Assembly: GCF_019880305.1 (NCBI RefSeq)
Contig: NZ_CP082301.1
Coordinates: forward strand, 6,758,001-6,822,000
DNA: 64,000 nt
DNA from: Streptomyces decoyicus
Lineage (GTDB): Bacteria > Actinomycetota > Actinomycetes > Streptomycetales > Streptomycetaceae
Direction: 5' to 3'
Part shown: positions 43,429 to 54,020 of the stretch, in pieces
How positions within the stretch are numbered: position 1 is the first letter of the stretch
Layout of the letters: the number at the start of each line of letters is the position of its first letter
Notes under the pieces: model-generated
Databases searched by the model: none
The model's input: the letters and a program-made list of their open reading frames with translations, nothing else
What the model was told of the DNA's origin: nothing
Made by a program: the position numbers and the translations under genes

Positions 43429-45240
43429 TCAGCCCCGCCCCGGTACCAGCGCCCGGAGGTCCACCGCGTCGCCGAGCGCCTTCAGGCCCGTGTCGCCGGG
43501 GTGGAGGTGGTCGCCGCTGTCGTAGGCGGGCAGCAGCCGTTGGGGCCGCTGCGGATCACGGAGTACGGCGTCGAAGTCCAGGGTCGCGTCGAAGACGGTG
43601 CGGGCGTTGTCGCGTACGAAGGCGTTGACGGCCTGTCGGCGGGCCTCCACTGTCGTGGTGCAGTCGGGGTAGCCCTCGCAGGGCGCGACGGTGGCCACCA
43701 CGACCCGCAGCCCGCGCTCGTGCGCCCGCCGCGCGAGGGCCCGCAGACCGGCGATGACCTCCTCGGCCGAGGTCCCCCAGCGCACATCGTTGATGCCCTC
43801 GAACACCACCACCGTCCGTGCCGAGGGCTGGGCCAGCACATCCCGCTCCAGCCGGTGCTGGGCGCTCACCCCGCCGGTGTCGGTGCTGACCCCGTCGCCC
43901 TGATAGCGGTCGGTGACGATGCGGTTGGCCGAGATGCCCTGGTTGAGGACGCCGTAGCGCGGCAGCGCGTGCTGCGCCTGGAAGCGGCGGGCCAGCACAT
44001 CGGGCCAGCGCCGGTTGGTGCCGCTCGTGGACTTCACCCCGTCGGTGATCGAGTCGCCCAGGGCCACGACCGAGCCGGGACCGCCCTCGACATCGACACC
44101 CGTCAGGAACGGCCAGCCGGTCATCGTCTCCGGGTAGGCCGCGCCCCCGGTGTCCGCGGTGCGGTCCCCGCTGCCCGCGGCGCTCAGATACGACAGCTGG
44201 GCCGCCTCCTGGTGCACCGGCGCCGCCGTCACCGTCCTCGGCAGATGGATGCTCACCAGCAGATCGGCGTCGGCGGGGACGGTGAAGCCGACGGGTTCGC
44301 TGAACACCTCGGCCCCGGCCGCTATACGGGTCCCGGGGCGCCCCTTACCGAAGGTCAGGGGAACCGGAGCGCGGTCAGCCGCCGCCCCCGCGGCCCGCAC
44401 CGCGATGCTGGCCGCCCCCACGTCCACCGGTGTGGCGGCGAAGGTGTTGGCGATCCGGATCCGCGCCCGGGGACCGCCCGCGCCGCTGTGCACGACCAGC
44501 CGCAGCGTACGGTCTCTCCAGGGCCCGACGGCCCGGTAGCCCGCCGTGCTCGCCGCCCAACTCCCGGTCCTGACGCGCCCGGTGTCCCGTACGGACACCG
44601 CGAACACATGCAGCACGCCGGACGCGGCGGATGCCTTGGGCAGCACCACCGAGCTCACCTCCCGTCCCGCCCGCAGCGCCACGGTCACCGCATACAGCCG
44701 CGCCGCCCCGGACAACTGCCCGTCCGGAGCGTTGATATGGGGCAGCGCCACGGCTTTGGTGCTCAGCGGCCCCGACCGCCAGTCGGGCGCGGTGAGTTCG
44801 TAGGCGCTGTGCGAGCCGTCCCGGTAGTGGACCGTCCCGGTGCCGGAGGCCGCGCCGCCCGTCCCGGCGACCAGAAAGGTGAGGGCCTCGCCCCGGCCGC
44901 GCACCGCCACCGGCTGGCCGTCCGCCACCACATTGTCCGGGGCCCCGGGTGCCGTGCGCGGCAGGCCGAGCCGGGTCCCTTCGAGGGTCAGTACGCTCCC
45001 GGGCGACCAGCCGGCCGCCGCCAGGTCCTGAGCGGACAGCGAATGGCCCGCACCGTCGAAGTCGGCCGCCCCGGGACGGGAGTTGTCACTGACCGCCCGG
45101 TTGTCGAAGAGCCGCGCCAAGGGCAGCGGGCGGTGCGGCGCGCGTGCCGCGACGGCCGTCGCGGTCCCGGCTCCGGCGGCCGGCAGTGCGGTCGCGGAGA
45201 GCAGCAGTGTCAGGGCGGTGCCCCATCGTCGTACACGCAT
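43429..45240 (-). CDS. Secreted SGNH/GDSL-family hydrolase
   Basis: A 603-residue exported esterase or lipase-like protein. The N-terminal signal peptide is MRVRRWGTALTLLLSATALP with an Ala-rich cleavage region. Residues about 60-380 form a beta-rich domain; the C-terminal SGNH domain has VVALGDSITDGV (Ser), LNQGISANRI (Gly), FEGINDVRWG (Asn) and SGDHLHPGDTG (Asp-His). All four SGNH blocks are intact. The ATG at 45240 follows GGAGGGA; the frame is open further upstream without signal-peptide character. The substrate is unknown. Confidence 0.86.
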   Translation of the reverse strand: MRVRRWGTALTLLLSATALPAAGAGTATAVAARAPHRPLPLARLFDNRAVSDNSRPGAADFDGAGHSLSAQDLAAAGWSPGSVLTLEGTRLGLPRTAPGAPDNVVADGQPVAVRGRGEALTFLVAGTGGAASGTGTVHYRDGSHSAYELTAPDWRSGPLSTKAVALPHINAPDGQLSGAARLYAVTVALRAGREVSSVVLPKASAASGVLHVFAVSVRDTGRVRTGSWAASTAGYRAVGPWRDRTLRLVVHSGAGGPRARIRIANTFAATPVDVGAASIAVRAAGAAADRAPVPLTFGKGRPGTRIAAGAEVFSEPVGFTVPADADLLVSIHLPRTVTAAPVHQEAAQLSYLSAAGSGDRTADTGGAAYPETMTGWPFLTGVDVEGGPGSVVALGDSITDGVKSTSGTNRRWPDVLARRFQAQHALPRYGVLNQGISANRIVTDRYQGDGVSTDTGGVSAQHRLERDVLAQPSARTVVVFEGINDVRWGTSAEEVIAGLRALARRAHERGLRVVVATVAPCEGYPDCTTTVEARRQAVNAFVRDNARTVFDATLDFDAVLRDPQRPQRLLPAYDSGDHLHPGDTGLKALGDAVDLRALVPGRG

Positions 45241-45455
45241 CGGTCCGTATCCCTCCGGGTGGCGCCAACGGGCAGGTGTGAGCTGCGTTCCAGGCCGGTC
45301 CCGCGAGGGGCAGGAGGTTCCTGGGGATCCAGCAGATCCGATCCGAGCGCCATGAAGGTAGGGAGAGGATGAGGAGGCGTCAAGGTGACGAACGGGGCAC
45401 GCTTGAGCCGCGCGCCTGTGGCCGCGACCACAGGTCGGGTGGGACCCTGCACACC

Positions 45456-45896
45456 ATGAACATGTCTTTTCTGGACAAGTGGCGCAAGCGTCAGCATGCA
45501 CACCGGTCCGTGCCGCTCGCGGAGTCGGTGCGCGCCGACCCCGAGAGCGTCGTCGAGCTGCTGTCCGAGTGTGAGCTGCTGCGGGCCCAAGCGGCCACTG
45601 CGGGCGTGGAACTGGACGACTCCGAACGGTCGTTGGAGGCGCTGGACCAGCTTCAGCCCGTATGGCGGGACGACCCGGAGGTGCTGCCCTGGCTCGGCAA
45701 CGACGCCGGTCTCTACCTCGGCACGGTGCTGGTCCGCACGGTGCGCGGCGCCGTCTGGCACGTCTGGCCGGACGGGCAGCCGGTGGTCCGGCTGGAGTCC
45801 GGACGGGAGATCGACGTGGTCGCCATGGGGCATGAGTGGGCCGATACCGGAGCGCCCGAGTTGTCGCAGGTCTATGCCGAGGTCTCCGAGACCTGA
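45456..45896 (+). CDS. Conserved actinobacterial protein (DUF6278-like)
   Basis: A 146-residue soluble protein (MNMSFLDKWRKRQHAHRSVP, ESVVELLSECELLRAQAATA, EALDQLQPVWRDDPEVLPWL, GNDAGLYLGTVLVRTVRGAV, GREIDVVAMGHEWADTGAPE). The sequence recalls DUF6278 of streptomycetes, from memory. It has no catalytic motif I recognise. Starts at 45456 or 45462 are both possible. It stands alone between a divergent SGNH hydrolase and an amino-acid transporter operon. Confidence 0.72.
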   Translation: MNMSFLDKWRKRQHAHRSVPLAESVRADPESVVELLSECELLRAQAATAGVELDDSERSLEALDQLQPVWRDDPEVLPWLGNDAGLYLGTVLVRTVRGAVWHVWPDGQPVVRLESGREIDVVAMGHEWADTGAPELSQVYAEVSET

Positions 45897-46071
45897 CTCC
45901 GCCGCGGGAGCGCGGGGTGACGGTCCGCGGCGGCCTCGCGGCAGGTTGGTCCGTAACTCTGATTTATCCGCCCATCTCTGTGCATACGTGCGTGTCAGCG
46001 AAGAAGTACCCTATTTGCCCCGGTAGGTTGCGGGCTCTGCGCTGTACGGATGAGAGTGGGCAGGTCTGCAT

Positions 46072-46815
<744 letters not shown>

Positions 46816-46829
46816 ACGGGGGCGCCGTG

Positions 46830-47768
46830 ATGCCGCACAGCCACTCCTCGCCCCTGCGCCGCGCCTTGGTGGTCCTCGTGGCCCTGGTGCTCGTCGTGCT
46901 CGCGCCGGCCCTCGCCGGCTGCGGCCGGGAAGGGAGCCCGCCCGTCAAGGGGCCCGAGGGGAGCGAACTGCCCCACTACCCGGTCGCCAAGAACTTCAAG
47001 CTGCCCGACTCCCCGACCTGGGTGAAGGCCAAGCGCCGCGGCCATCTTGTCGTCGGCGTCAAGGAGGACCAGCCCTACCTCGGTGAGAAGGACCCGGCCG
47101 GCGGCCTGTACACCGGCTTCGACATCGAGATCGCCAAGATGATGTCCGCCGCCCTCGGCTTCCCGCCCCACACGATCGAGTTCAAGACGATCGCCTCCGC
47201 CAACCGCGAGACGGCCCTTCAAAACGGCCAGATCGACCTCTACGTCGGCACCTACACCATCAACGACAAGCGCAAGAAGCTGGTGGGCTTCGCCGGCCCC
47301 TACTACATGGCCGGGCAGTCGCTGCTGGTGCGCACCGACGAGAACAACATCAAGGGACCGCAGGACCTGGCCGGCAAACGGGTCTGCTCGGCGGCCGGTT
47401 CGACGCCCTACCAGCGCATCCAGGCCGAGTACCCCAAGGCCGTGCTGGTCGCCTACGACACCTACTCGGTATGTGTCGACAACCTGCTCACCTACCAGGT
47501 CGACGCGGTCACCACCGACGACGCGATCCTGCTGGGCTACGCCGCCAAGGTGCCCGACGAGCTGAAGGTGGTCGGCAAGCCCTTCTCCGAGGAGCCGTAC
47601 GGCATCGGAGTTCCCCGGGGCGACAACGCGCTGCGGCTCGCGCTCGACGACGCCCTTGCCGCGAACGAGAAGAACGGCAACTGGCAGAAGGCGTACGACG
47701 CGACGCTCGGCCTGTCCGGAGTGCCCGCCCCCAAGCCGCCCCCGATCGACCGCTACCCGGCGACCTGA
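46830..47768 (+). CDS. gluB: Glutamate-type ABC transporter substrate-binding lipoprotein
   Basis: A 312-residue family 3 solute-binding protein. The signal peptide ends in a lipobox (ALAGC). The domain shows GHLVVGVKEDQPYLG, LYTGFDIEIAKMMSAALGF, NRETALQNGQIDLYVGTYTI and KPFSEEPYGIGVPRGDNALR. The ATG at 46830 follows a G-rich ribosome binding site 14 bases after the ATPase gene. Confidence 0.9.
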   Translation: MPHSHSSPLRRALVVLVALVLVVLAPALAGCGREGSPPVKGPEGSELPHYPVAKNFKLPDSPTWVKAKRRGHLVVGVKEDQPYLGEKDPAGGLYTGFDIEIAKMMSAALGFPPHTIEFKTIASANRETALQNGQIDLYVGTYTINDKRKKLVGFAGPYYMAGQSLLVRTDENNIKGPQDLAGKRVCSAAGSTPYQRIQAEYPKAVLVAYDTYSVCVDNLLTYQVDAVTTDDAILLGYAAKVPDELKVVGKPFSEEPYGIGVPRGDNALRLALDDALAANEKNGNWQKAYDATLGLSGVPAPKPPPIDRYPAT

Positions 47769-47787
47769 GCCGCCAAGGAACGGACCG

Positions 47788-48432
47788 ATGAACGTTCTCC
47801 TCGACAACCTCTCCCTCTACGGGGAGGGCCTGCTGGGCACCGTCGAACTCACCGTCTACGCCTCGCTGCTCGCGCTCGTCCTCGGGTTCCTGATGGCCGC
47901 GTTCCGGGTGGCGCCGGTCGGCTCCCTGCGGGCCTTCGGCACGGCCTGGGTGACGGTGCTGCGCAACACGCCGCTGACGCTGCTGTTCTTCGCGGTGGTG
48001 CTGGGTCTGCCGCGCTTCGGCCTGGTCCTGCCCTTCAAGCTGTTCGCCATCCTCGCGCTCGGCTGCTACACCTCCGCCTTCATCTGCGAGGCGGTGCGCT
48101 CCGGCATCAACACCGTGCCGGTCGGGCAGGGCGAGGCGGCCCGCAGCCTGGGCATGACCTTCCCGCAGACCCTCGGTGACATCGTGCTCCCGCAGGCCTT
48201 CCGGTCCGTCATCCCGCCCATCGGCTCCACGCTGATCGCGCTCGCCAAGAACTCCGCGATCGCCGGCGCCTTCAGCGTCGTCGAACTCCTCGGGGTCTAC
48301 AAGCCGCTCAATGAGATGGGCTACAGCATCGTCTGGACCTTCGTCTGGATCGCCGTCGGCTATCTGCTCGTGACCCTGACCATCAGCGCGATCTTCAACG
48401 TGCTGGAGAAGCGCTTCGGAGTCGCCCGATGA
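47788..48432 (+). CDS. gluC: Glutamate-type ABC transporter permease 1
   Basis: A 214-residue HisM-type permease with five hydrophobic segments and the ABC motif EAVRSGINTVPVGQGEAARS LG-type loop before the ATPase contact. The ATG has AAGGAA upstream. It overlaps the second permease by four bases (ATGA). Confidence 0.9.
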   Translation: MNVLLDNLSLYGEGLLGTVELTVYASLLALVLGFLMAAFRVAPVGSLRAFGTAWVTVLRNTPLTLLFFAVVLGLPRFGLVLPFKLFAILALGCYTSAFICEAVRSGINTVPVGQGEAARSLGMTFPQTLGDIVLPQAFRSVIPPIGSTLIALAKNSAIAGAFSVVELLGVYKPLNEMGYSIVWTFVWIAVGYLLVTLTISAIFNVLEKRFGVAR

Positions 48433-49292
48433 CCACCGCCCTCTACGACGTCCCGGGCCCGCGGACCAGGCAGCGGCACCGGCTCTACGGTGTGGGCTCG
48501 ACGGTGGTGATCCTCGCCCTGATCGGCTGGATCATCTACCTCCTCCTCGTCAGCGGCCAGTTCACCGCGGCGAAGTGGAATCCCTTCACCTACAAGGGAA
48601 TTCAGGAGCTCCTGCTGCGGGGCCTCGGCAACACCCTGAAGGCCTTCGGTCTCGCCGCGGTGCTGTCACTGGCGCTGGGCGGGGTGCTGGCGACCGGCCG
48701 GCTCTCCGAGCACCGGGTCGTGCGCTGGGTGTGCACCCTGCTCGTGGAGTTCTTCCGGGCCATGCCCGTACTGGTCATGATCTTCTTCATCTATGTGGCG
48801 CTGAAGGCGGAACCACTGGTCGCCCTGGTCGCCGGGCTGACCCTCTACAACGGCTCGGTGCTCGCCGAGGTCTTCCGTACCGGCGTCCACTCCGTGGACC
48901 GGGGCCAGCGGGAGGCCGCCTACGCCCTGGGCATGGGCAAGACCCAGGTGATGACACATGTCCTGGTGCCGCAGGCGGTCCGGGCGATGCTCCCGGCGAT
49001 CATCAGCCAGCTGGTGGTCGCCCTGAAGGACACCTCGCTCGGCTTCCTCATCACCTACGAGGAGTTCCTGCACGCCGGCAAGCTGATCGCCTCCAACCTC
49101 GACTACGACCTGCCGTTCATCCCCGTCGTCATGATCATCTCGCCGATCTACATCGGGATGTGCATGCTGCTCTCCTGGCTGGCCAACTGGGTCTCCAAGC
49201 GCCAGCGGCGCAACCCCAAGGTCAAGGCCGTCGAGGTGGCCGCCCCGGAGCCGGGCACCTTGCTGCCGGGGGGCCACAAGCCGCCGGCGTGA
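48429..49292 (+). CDS. gluD: Glutamate-type ABC transporter permease 2
   Basis: A 287-residue HisM-type permease. It shows an early RGLGNTLKAFGLAAVL segment, VEFFRAMPVLVMIFFIYVAL, the coupling loop EVFRTGVHSVDRGQREAAYA and LVVALKDTSLGFLITYEE. The ATG overlaps the first permease gene. Together the two proteins form the channel; this one carries a longer cytoplasmic tail. Confidence 0.9.
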   Translation: MTTALYDVPGPRTRQRHRLYGVGSTVVILALIGWIIYLLLVSGQFTAAKWNPFTYKGIQELLLRGLGNTLKAFGLAAVLSLALGGVLATGRLSEHRVVRWVCTLLVEFFRAMPVLVMIFFIYVALKAEPLVALVAGLTLYNGSVLAEVFRTGVHSVDRGQREAAYALGMGKTQVMTHVLVPQAVRAMLPAIISQLVVALKDTSLGFLITYEEFLHAGKLIASNLDYDLPFIPVVMIISPIYIGMCMLLSWLANWVSKRQRRNPKVKAVEVAAPEPGTLLPGGHKPPA

Positions 49293-49355
49293 GGGCCCGG
49301 GCGGGAGCCGGGCGCCGCACAGGAGGCTTCGGCCCGGCCCGCCCGCGGACGGCGC

Positions 49356-50147
49356 CTACGCCGGGCGACGGGCCCAGGCGGAGAGGGTCATCTGGGGGAT
49401 GTCGATGAAGGCCGGGTCCTTGAGGAGGGTGTGGAACTCCGCCAGGTCGGCTTCCGTGACCAGGCCGTCGGCGAGGAGGGTGGGTGCGGCCTGGTTGATG
49501 AGCGGGAGCCAGCGGTCCTTGTCGAGTCCGCCCATGCAACCGGGGTTCGCGGCGAAGGCGACGTCGGACAGACCGCTGCCGGCCAGGAGGGCGGGCAGGC
49601 CCCGGGCCCAGGTGAGGTCGGCGCCGTGCTCGTGGTACATGCGCTGGTAGGCGTCGAGGATGCGCCGCATCACGGGGAAGGGGGAGGTGGCGCCGGGCAG
49701 GTGGTAGGGCTCTTCGATGACGAGCCAGCCACCGGGGGAGAGCCAGCGGCTGACCCGCGCGACCATGTCGTCGCGTGCGGCGAGATGGCAGAAGAGGTAG
49801 CGCGCGTGGATGAGGTCGAAGCTGCCGGGAGCGTAGTCCTCGTCCGTGATGTCGGCTTCCTGGACCTCCAGGTTCGCGGCACGGCCGGCGTCGAGGTGGC
49901 GTGTGTCGAGATCGACGCCGACCACGCGTCCGTCCGGGCACCGTCCTGCGAGCCAGTAGGCGATGGAGCCGGCGCCGGCGCCCAGCTCCAGACAGTTCCA
50001 GGAGGCTTCGACGGGGAGGCGGTCCAGGACTCCGGTGGTGAACGTGTCGACGCTGCCTTGGATGGACGTCAGGCGGTCCCGCTCACGGCCGGCGTCATTG
50101 CTCAACATGCCGCTGGTGTAGGGGGTGCGGGCGGACTGCTGTGTCAT
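49356..50147 (-). CDS. Class I SAM-dependent methyltransferase
   Basis: A 263-residue methyltransferase with motif I LELGAGAGSIAYWLAG, the acidic residue after beta-2 (VVGVDLDTRHL), motif ADITDEDYAPGSFDLIHARY and post-motif WLSPGGWLVIEEPY. The substrate is unknown. It lies 6 bases after a three-gene run including a MAB_1171c-like protein and a metalloprotease, and could be their operon partner. Confidence 0.8.
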   Translation of the reverse strand: MTQQSARTPYTSGMLSNDAGRERDRLTSIQGSVDTFTTGVLDRLPVEASWNCLELGAGAGSIAYWLAGRCPDGRVVGVDLDTRHLDAGRAANLEVQEADITDEDYAPGSFDLIHARYLFCHLAARDDMVARVSRWLSPGGWLVIEEPYHLPGATSPFPVMRRILDAYQRMYHEHGADLTWARGLPALLAGSGLSDVAFAANPGCMGGLDKDRWLPLINQAAPTLLADGLVTEADLAEFHTLLKDPAFIDIPQMTLSAWARRPA

Positions 50148-50153
50148 GGATTC

Positions 50154-51386
50154 CTAACTCGTGCGAGAAGGTGACGACTGGGGGGCACGCGGGTCCGGCA
50201 CCGCGGGACGGGCCCGTGCGGGACCGGCCGGTGCGGGCGGAACGGCGAACGAGCGTACGGCGGGCAGCGCGCGGGCCCGAAGGACGGCAAGCAGGAAGTC
50301 GGCCTCACTGCGGAGGCCGTCGTGGGCGGGCCCTCCGGGGGCGACTTGGTTCGGCCGGGGGGTGGCCGCGGCCTGCTGGGCGTCGAGGGCGGTGCACAGC
50401 CAGCAGGCGGTGACCGCCGGCTCGATCTGTTCCCCGGGCAGGTGCTGTGTCCCGATGTGGTGCCGAGCGGCCTCCATCGCCTCGGACGTCACATAGTCGT
50501 GCAGCACGAGCAGGGCGTCGCGGATCTCGATGACCTGGCGGTAGAGCCGGAGGCGGATCGTGCGGGGTCCGCCGAGCACCGCGCGGACGCGGGGGACGGG
50601 CTTGTCCAGGGTGACGTACGGGACGGCTTCGGTGACCTCGCGCCACAGGGGGTACAGGCGCCAGAGGGCGCTCATGTCGCGAGCGGCCCGGTGGACGGTG
50701 AGGACCAGGGGCAGACCGACCCCGGCGGTCATCAGCCAGGCCGTGACCCCGATGTTGAGCGGGAACAACGCCCCCAGCCAGGCCGGCCGGGCGAGGAGGA
50801 AGGCCAGGACGACACACCAGAACGTGGCCGACGAGGTGAACCCGGCGGCGAGCAGCAGGAGCCCGGTGCGCACCGGCCGGTCGTCGCCGGCCCGGCGCCC
50901 GTAGCGCACGCACAGCACGGCGCACGGAATGGTGCCGATGAGGTGGGCCGCGATGAGCAGCCACCAGAACGGGCTGTACCAGGGGACGGCCTGGCTGGTG
51001 ACGCAGCCGGCATCCGGCGAGACCGTGTAGTTGAGCGCGATCAGCGCGGCGATGGTGAGGACCATCGGGCCGTAGACGAGCCAGGGGCGGCGCCGGGACA
51101 TGGCGGCGAGAACGAAGTCGAGGATGAGCGCCGAACTGAGGACGCCCCAGCCGTTCATGAACAGGCCGCAGCTCTCGGCGAACCGGAAGGCATGGTTCAG
51201 TGCCGCGGTGACGGGGTCGAGATAGACGGTGATCGACCCGGCGAGACCGATCGCGGACATCAGCAGCATCTTCTGCTGCCGGGAGCGGCGGGCGCTGGGC
51301 AGCCGGAGGACGATCACCAGCCACAGGGCCAGTGCGCCGGTGAGCTCGACGCGGGTGCCCAGTTCGTAGAGGGAGTGTATGTCCAC
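50154..51386 (-). CDS. MAB_1171c-like integral membrane protein
   Basis: A 410-residue protein with about seven membrane segments in residues 1-230 (LTGALALWLVIVLRL, LILDFVLAAMS, WLLIAAHLIGTIPCAVLCV, PLNIGVTAWLMTAGVGLPLV). A cytoplasmic part follows, including ALWRLYPLWREVTEAVPYV and RLRLYRQVIEIRDALLVL. This layout is typical of actinobacterial MAB_1171c-type proteins, which usually lie beside an ImmA/IrrE-type gene, as here (4-base gap). The function is not known. Confidence 0.78.
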   Translation of the reverse strand: MDIHSLYELGTRVELTGALALWLVIVLRLPSARRSRQQKMLLMSAIGLAGSITVYLDPVTAALNHAFRFAESCGLFMNGWGVLSSALILDFVLAAMSRRRPWLVYGPMVLTIAALIALNYTVSPDAGCVTSQAVPWYSPFWWLLIAAHLIGTIPCAVLCVRYGRRAGDDRPVRTGLLLLAAGFTSSATFWCVVLAFLLARPAWLGALFPLNIGVTAWLMTAGVGLPLVLTVHRAARDMSALWRLYPLWREVTEAVPYVTLDKPVPRVRAVLGGPRTIRLRLYRQVIEIRDALLVLHDYVTSEAMEAARHHIGTQHLPGEQIEPAVTACWLCTALDAQQAAATPRPNQVAPGGPAHDGLRSEADFLLAVLRARALPAVRSFAVPPAPAGPARARPAVPDPRAPQSSPSRTS

Positions 51387-51390
51387 GCGC

Positions 51391-51891
51391 TTACCTGCGG
51401 ATTCCTAGGGCGACTTCGAGCGTGCCGCGTACCCCTGGGGATGACGAAGGGGGCAGCATGCCCGCGGCCGAGTGGATGAGGCTGGCGACGAGTTCGGCCT
51501 CCTGTTCCTGCTCGGAGGTGTAACTGGTGCGGCCCAGCAGCCGGCGGACCACGTCGGGGCGGAGGTCGGGAAGCAGCGTGGCCAGCGCGCTGTGGTTCTC
51601 GTCCTCGCTGGTGCCGTGATCCCACAGGATGTGACCGATCTCGTGGAGAACGATGTGCTCCTGGTGGAACCTGGTGGTCTTCTCTTCGACGAAGATGTGG
51701 TCGCAGAACTCGGTGGCGATCCACAGGCCGCAGGCGTTCACGGCGGAGCCGATCGCCAGGGTGTGGATCCGGATGGGCCGGCCCCGCCGGGCCGACAGCT
51801 CGCGGACGAGGGCCTCGACGGAGAAGGGACTGGGCAAGTCGAGCGCGCTGACGAGCGCCTGGCACCGCTTGCGGACCTGCCGAGTGGTCAT
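51391..51891 (-). CDS. ImmA/IrrE-family metalloprotease-like protein
   Basis: A 166-residue protein with the zinc-peptidase motif HEIGHILWDH (HExxH) and upstream FVEEKTTRFHQEHIVL. ImmA/IrrE peptidases cleave a repressor or partner protein. Genes of this type in Streptomyces usually follow an XRE-type regulator gene; none is seen upstream here. The gene is probably co-transcribed with the MAB_1171c-like and methyltransferase genes. Confidence 0.82.
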   Translation of the reverse strand: MTTRQVRKRCQALVSALDLPSPFSVEALVRELSARRGRPIRIHTLAIGSAVNACGLWIATEFCDHIFVEEKTTRFHQEHIVLHEIGHILWDHGTSEDENHSALATLLPDLRPDVVRRLLGRTSYTSEQEQEAELVASLIHSAAGMLPPSSSPGVRGTLEVALGIRR

Positions 51892-52415
51892 GGTGTCACC
51901 TTGTTTCCGGCGCCTCGGGTCGGCTGTACATCGCTCTCCACCATTTTGGCGCAGCGCGATGCGTCCACCGAGGCCGCACGCTGCAACGGACGGTGACGGC
52001 AGCCATCGTCGCCGTTACGCGAGGCGATCTCAAGGGGGACCGAGGTGCAGGCTGTTGGCTCGTCGTCCGCTCTCTCCCCGGCCTGCCCCGACACGACGGA
52101 GGAACCACCCGGCCGAACACCACGGTGGAATCCCCGGTCCGGAGGGTGGAGTGGACCGCGCACTCCAGCGCCACCGGCGAGTCCGCCACCCGCAGCGGCT
52201 TCACCCGAAGGCTCGGCTCGGATGCGACGATCGTGAAGAAGGAGTGCGGCGCGAGGCCGTGCGTGCCGTCCGCCGACGTGAGGCCAGAGAGCGCGGACGA
52301 CGGGGAGGGGAGCGGGAGTACTGGGGAGGGGCGGGAGTACCGGGGGAGGGGGCGGGAGCGCCGGGGGACGCGCTCCCGCCCCGTGGGCAGATGGTCTTCT
52401 GAAGGGAGACGCCCC
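51892..52415. other. Intergenic gap of about 520 bases, no gene seen
   Basis: The frames here lack family matches and good starts. The right part is a low-complexity GGGAGTAC/GGGGGAGGGG stretch near 52310-52375. No promoter or RNA gene could be placed with confidence. Confidence 0.5.
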
Positions 52416-54020
52416 TCAGTCGCGCACCGGCACCGACACATACGACGGATCGCTCGCCGGGGAGGAGAACGTCAGCCGGGCGCCGCTCGGGTTGTACTCG
52501 CTGTACAGCGGGTCGACGGTGTCCACGACCACCGCGAGACGGTGGCCGGCCGGGACGTCGTAGGCCGTGGAGAACAGGTCCAGATCCACGCCGAAGGGCT
52601 GGTTCGGCGTCTTGTCGTGGAAGGTGTACGGCGCGTGGGTGACCAGCTTGCCGATGCCGAGCGGGCCCACGTCGTAGAGGTAGGCGATGGCGGTGCCGCT
52701 CTCCGCCGTGCTGGTCATGGTGGTGTGCAGCCGCGTGGTCCCCCTGATCCGCTGCCCGGTCTCATAGCGCTCGGACTGCCAGACGGCGGCCAGGGAGCGC
52801 GGCAGCAGCGGGATCGAGGCCATCGGCGGCAGCCGGAGGAACTGGTCCAGCATGCTGGAGAGGAAGATCAGCCCGCCGTTGGCGCCGGAGTCCCAGTTGG
52901 TGTGGATCTGCCGGCTGTCGCCCAGCTCGATCTTCCGCTGCGTGGACGCCACGTCCTGCCAGCTCTTGTAGCCCTCGTACGCGCCGGTGGAGCGGGACTT
53001 GAGCAGCACCGGCGACTCGCGGTCGATGCCGTTGTCCGCGCCCTTGAGGTAGTGGTCGAACCACCGCTGGGTGTTGGCCCAGGTGTCGTTGGGCAGTCCG
53101 AACAGCCCGAGCCCTTCGGCCGTCGCATGGTCACCCGGGCGGAATTCCAGCCGCTTGGGGCCCTTCAGCTTCTCGTAGAAGTGGGCGTATTGGTTGGGCG
53201 GGAACACGGAATCGCCCCATGCGTTGCCCAGCATGATCGCGGCGCCATTGGCGTTGATCTTGTCGAGATAGGTGGCGGGGGAGCGCTTCCTCCCCCACTC
53301 GATCATGTCCTTTTCGGTGGCGAGATCGGAGGTGAGGAAGTTCTTGAGGATCGTCCGGAGCTCGGGGCTGGGGCGCCCCGTCAGCTCGCCCGTACCGTTG
53401 AGGAACCCCACCGCCTGTAGATGCTGGGTACGGCCGCTGTAGATCGAGTCGATGAGGTCGGCCCAGCCGCTGAGCGCCGCAACTGCCTTGATCCGTTTGT
53501 CGAATGCGGACGCCAGCAGGCAGATTCCGGCACCGTAGGAGACCCCGCCCATGCCGACCTTCTGCGGATCGGCCGGGGTGTGGGCCAGCGCCCAGTCGAT
53601 GACCTTCGACGCGTCGGCGACGTCCTTCGGGCCGGCCGTTTCGATCTCCCCGCCGGACTGCCAGAAGCCGCGGGAGTTGTATCCGACGACGACATATCCC
53701 GCTTCGGCCAGCTTCTTGGCCTGCGCCATGTACTCGATCTGCGGCATCGACCAGCTGGTGGGCAGCACGATGACCGGGTAGCGCCGGGTGCCGTCGGCGC
53801 CGGCCGGGGTGAAGACATTCGCCTTGAGGGTGATGCCTCCGTCGCCCTTGATGTCGACGAACCGCACGGAGGGGGAGGCGCCCGATACTGCCGCCGTGGG
53901 GGCGGATTCCGGCGTCGCCGCCTCGGCGGTGGCGGGCGCGCCGGCCAGAACCGTGGTGGCGAGTACTGCCGCGGAGACGGTACTGGTCGCGGCGCGCAGT
54001 GTCCTACGGGAGGGCCTCAT
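52416..54020 (-). CDS. Secreted CocE/NonD-type (S15) alpha/beta hydrolase
   Basis: A 534-residue exported hydrolase. It starts with a signal peptide (MRPSRRTLRAATSTVSAAVL, ending AEAA). The catalytic Ser is in GMGGVSYGAGICLL; a candidate Asp is in the AIMLGNAWGDSVFP region and the His in RPGDHATAEG. The C-terminal jelly-roll domain (TRLHTTMTSTAESGTAIAYL ... SPASDPSYVSVPV) is of the X-Pro dipeptidyl-peptidase type. It may cleave peptides or esters outside the cell. A palindromic element lies about 100 bases upstream. Confidence 0.85.
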   Translation of the reverse strand: MRPSRRTLRAATSTVSAAVLATTVLAGAPATAEAATPESAPTAAVSGASPSVRFVDIKGDGGITLKANVFTPAGADGTRRYPVIVLPTSWSMPQIEYMAQAKKLAEAGYVVVGYNSRGFWQSGGEIETAGPKDVADASKVIDWALAHTPADPQKVGMGGVSYGAGICLLASAFDKRIKAVAALSGWADLIDSIYSGRTQHLQAVGFLNGTGELTGRPSPELRTILKNFLTSDLATEKDMIEWGRKRSPATYLDKINANGAAIMLGNAWGDSVFPPNQYAHFYEKLKGPKRLEFRPGDHATAEGLGLFGLPNDTWANTQRWFDHYLKGADNGIDRESPVLLKSRSTGAYEGYKSWQDVASTQRKIELGDSRQIHTNWDSGANGGLIFLSSMLDQFLRLPPMASIPLLPRSLAAVWQSERYETGQRIRGTTRLHTTMTSTAESGTAIAYLYDVGPLGIGKLVTHAPYTFHDKTPNQPFGVDLDLFSTAYDVPAGHRLAVVVDTVDPLYSEYNPSGARLTFSSPASDPSYVSVPVRD

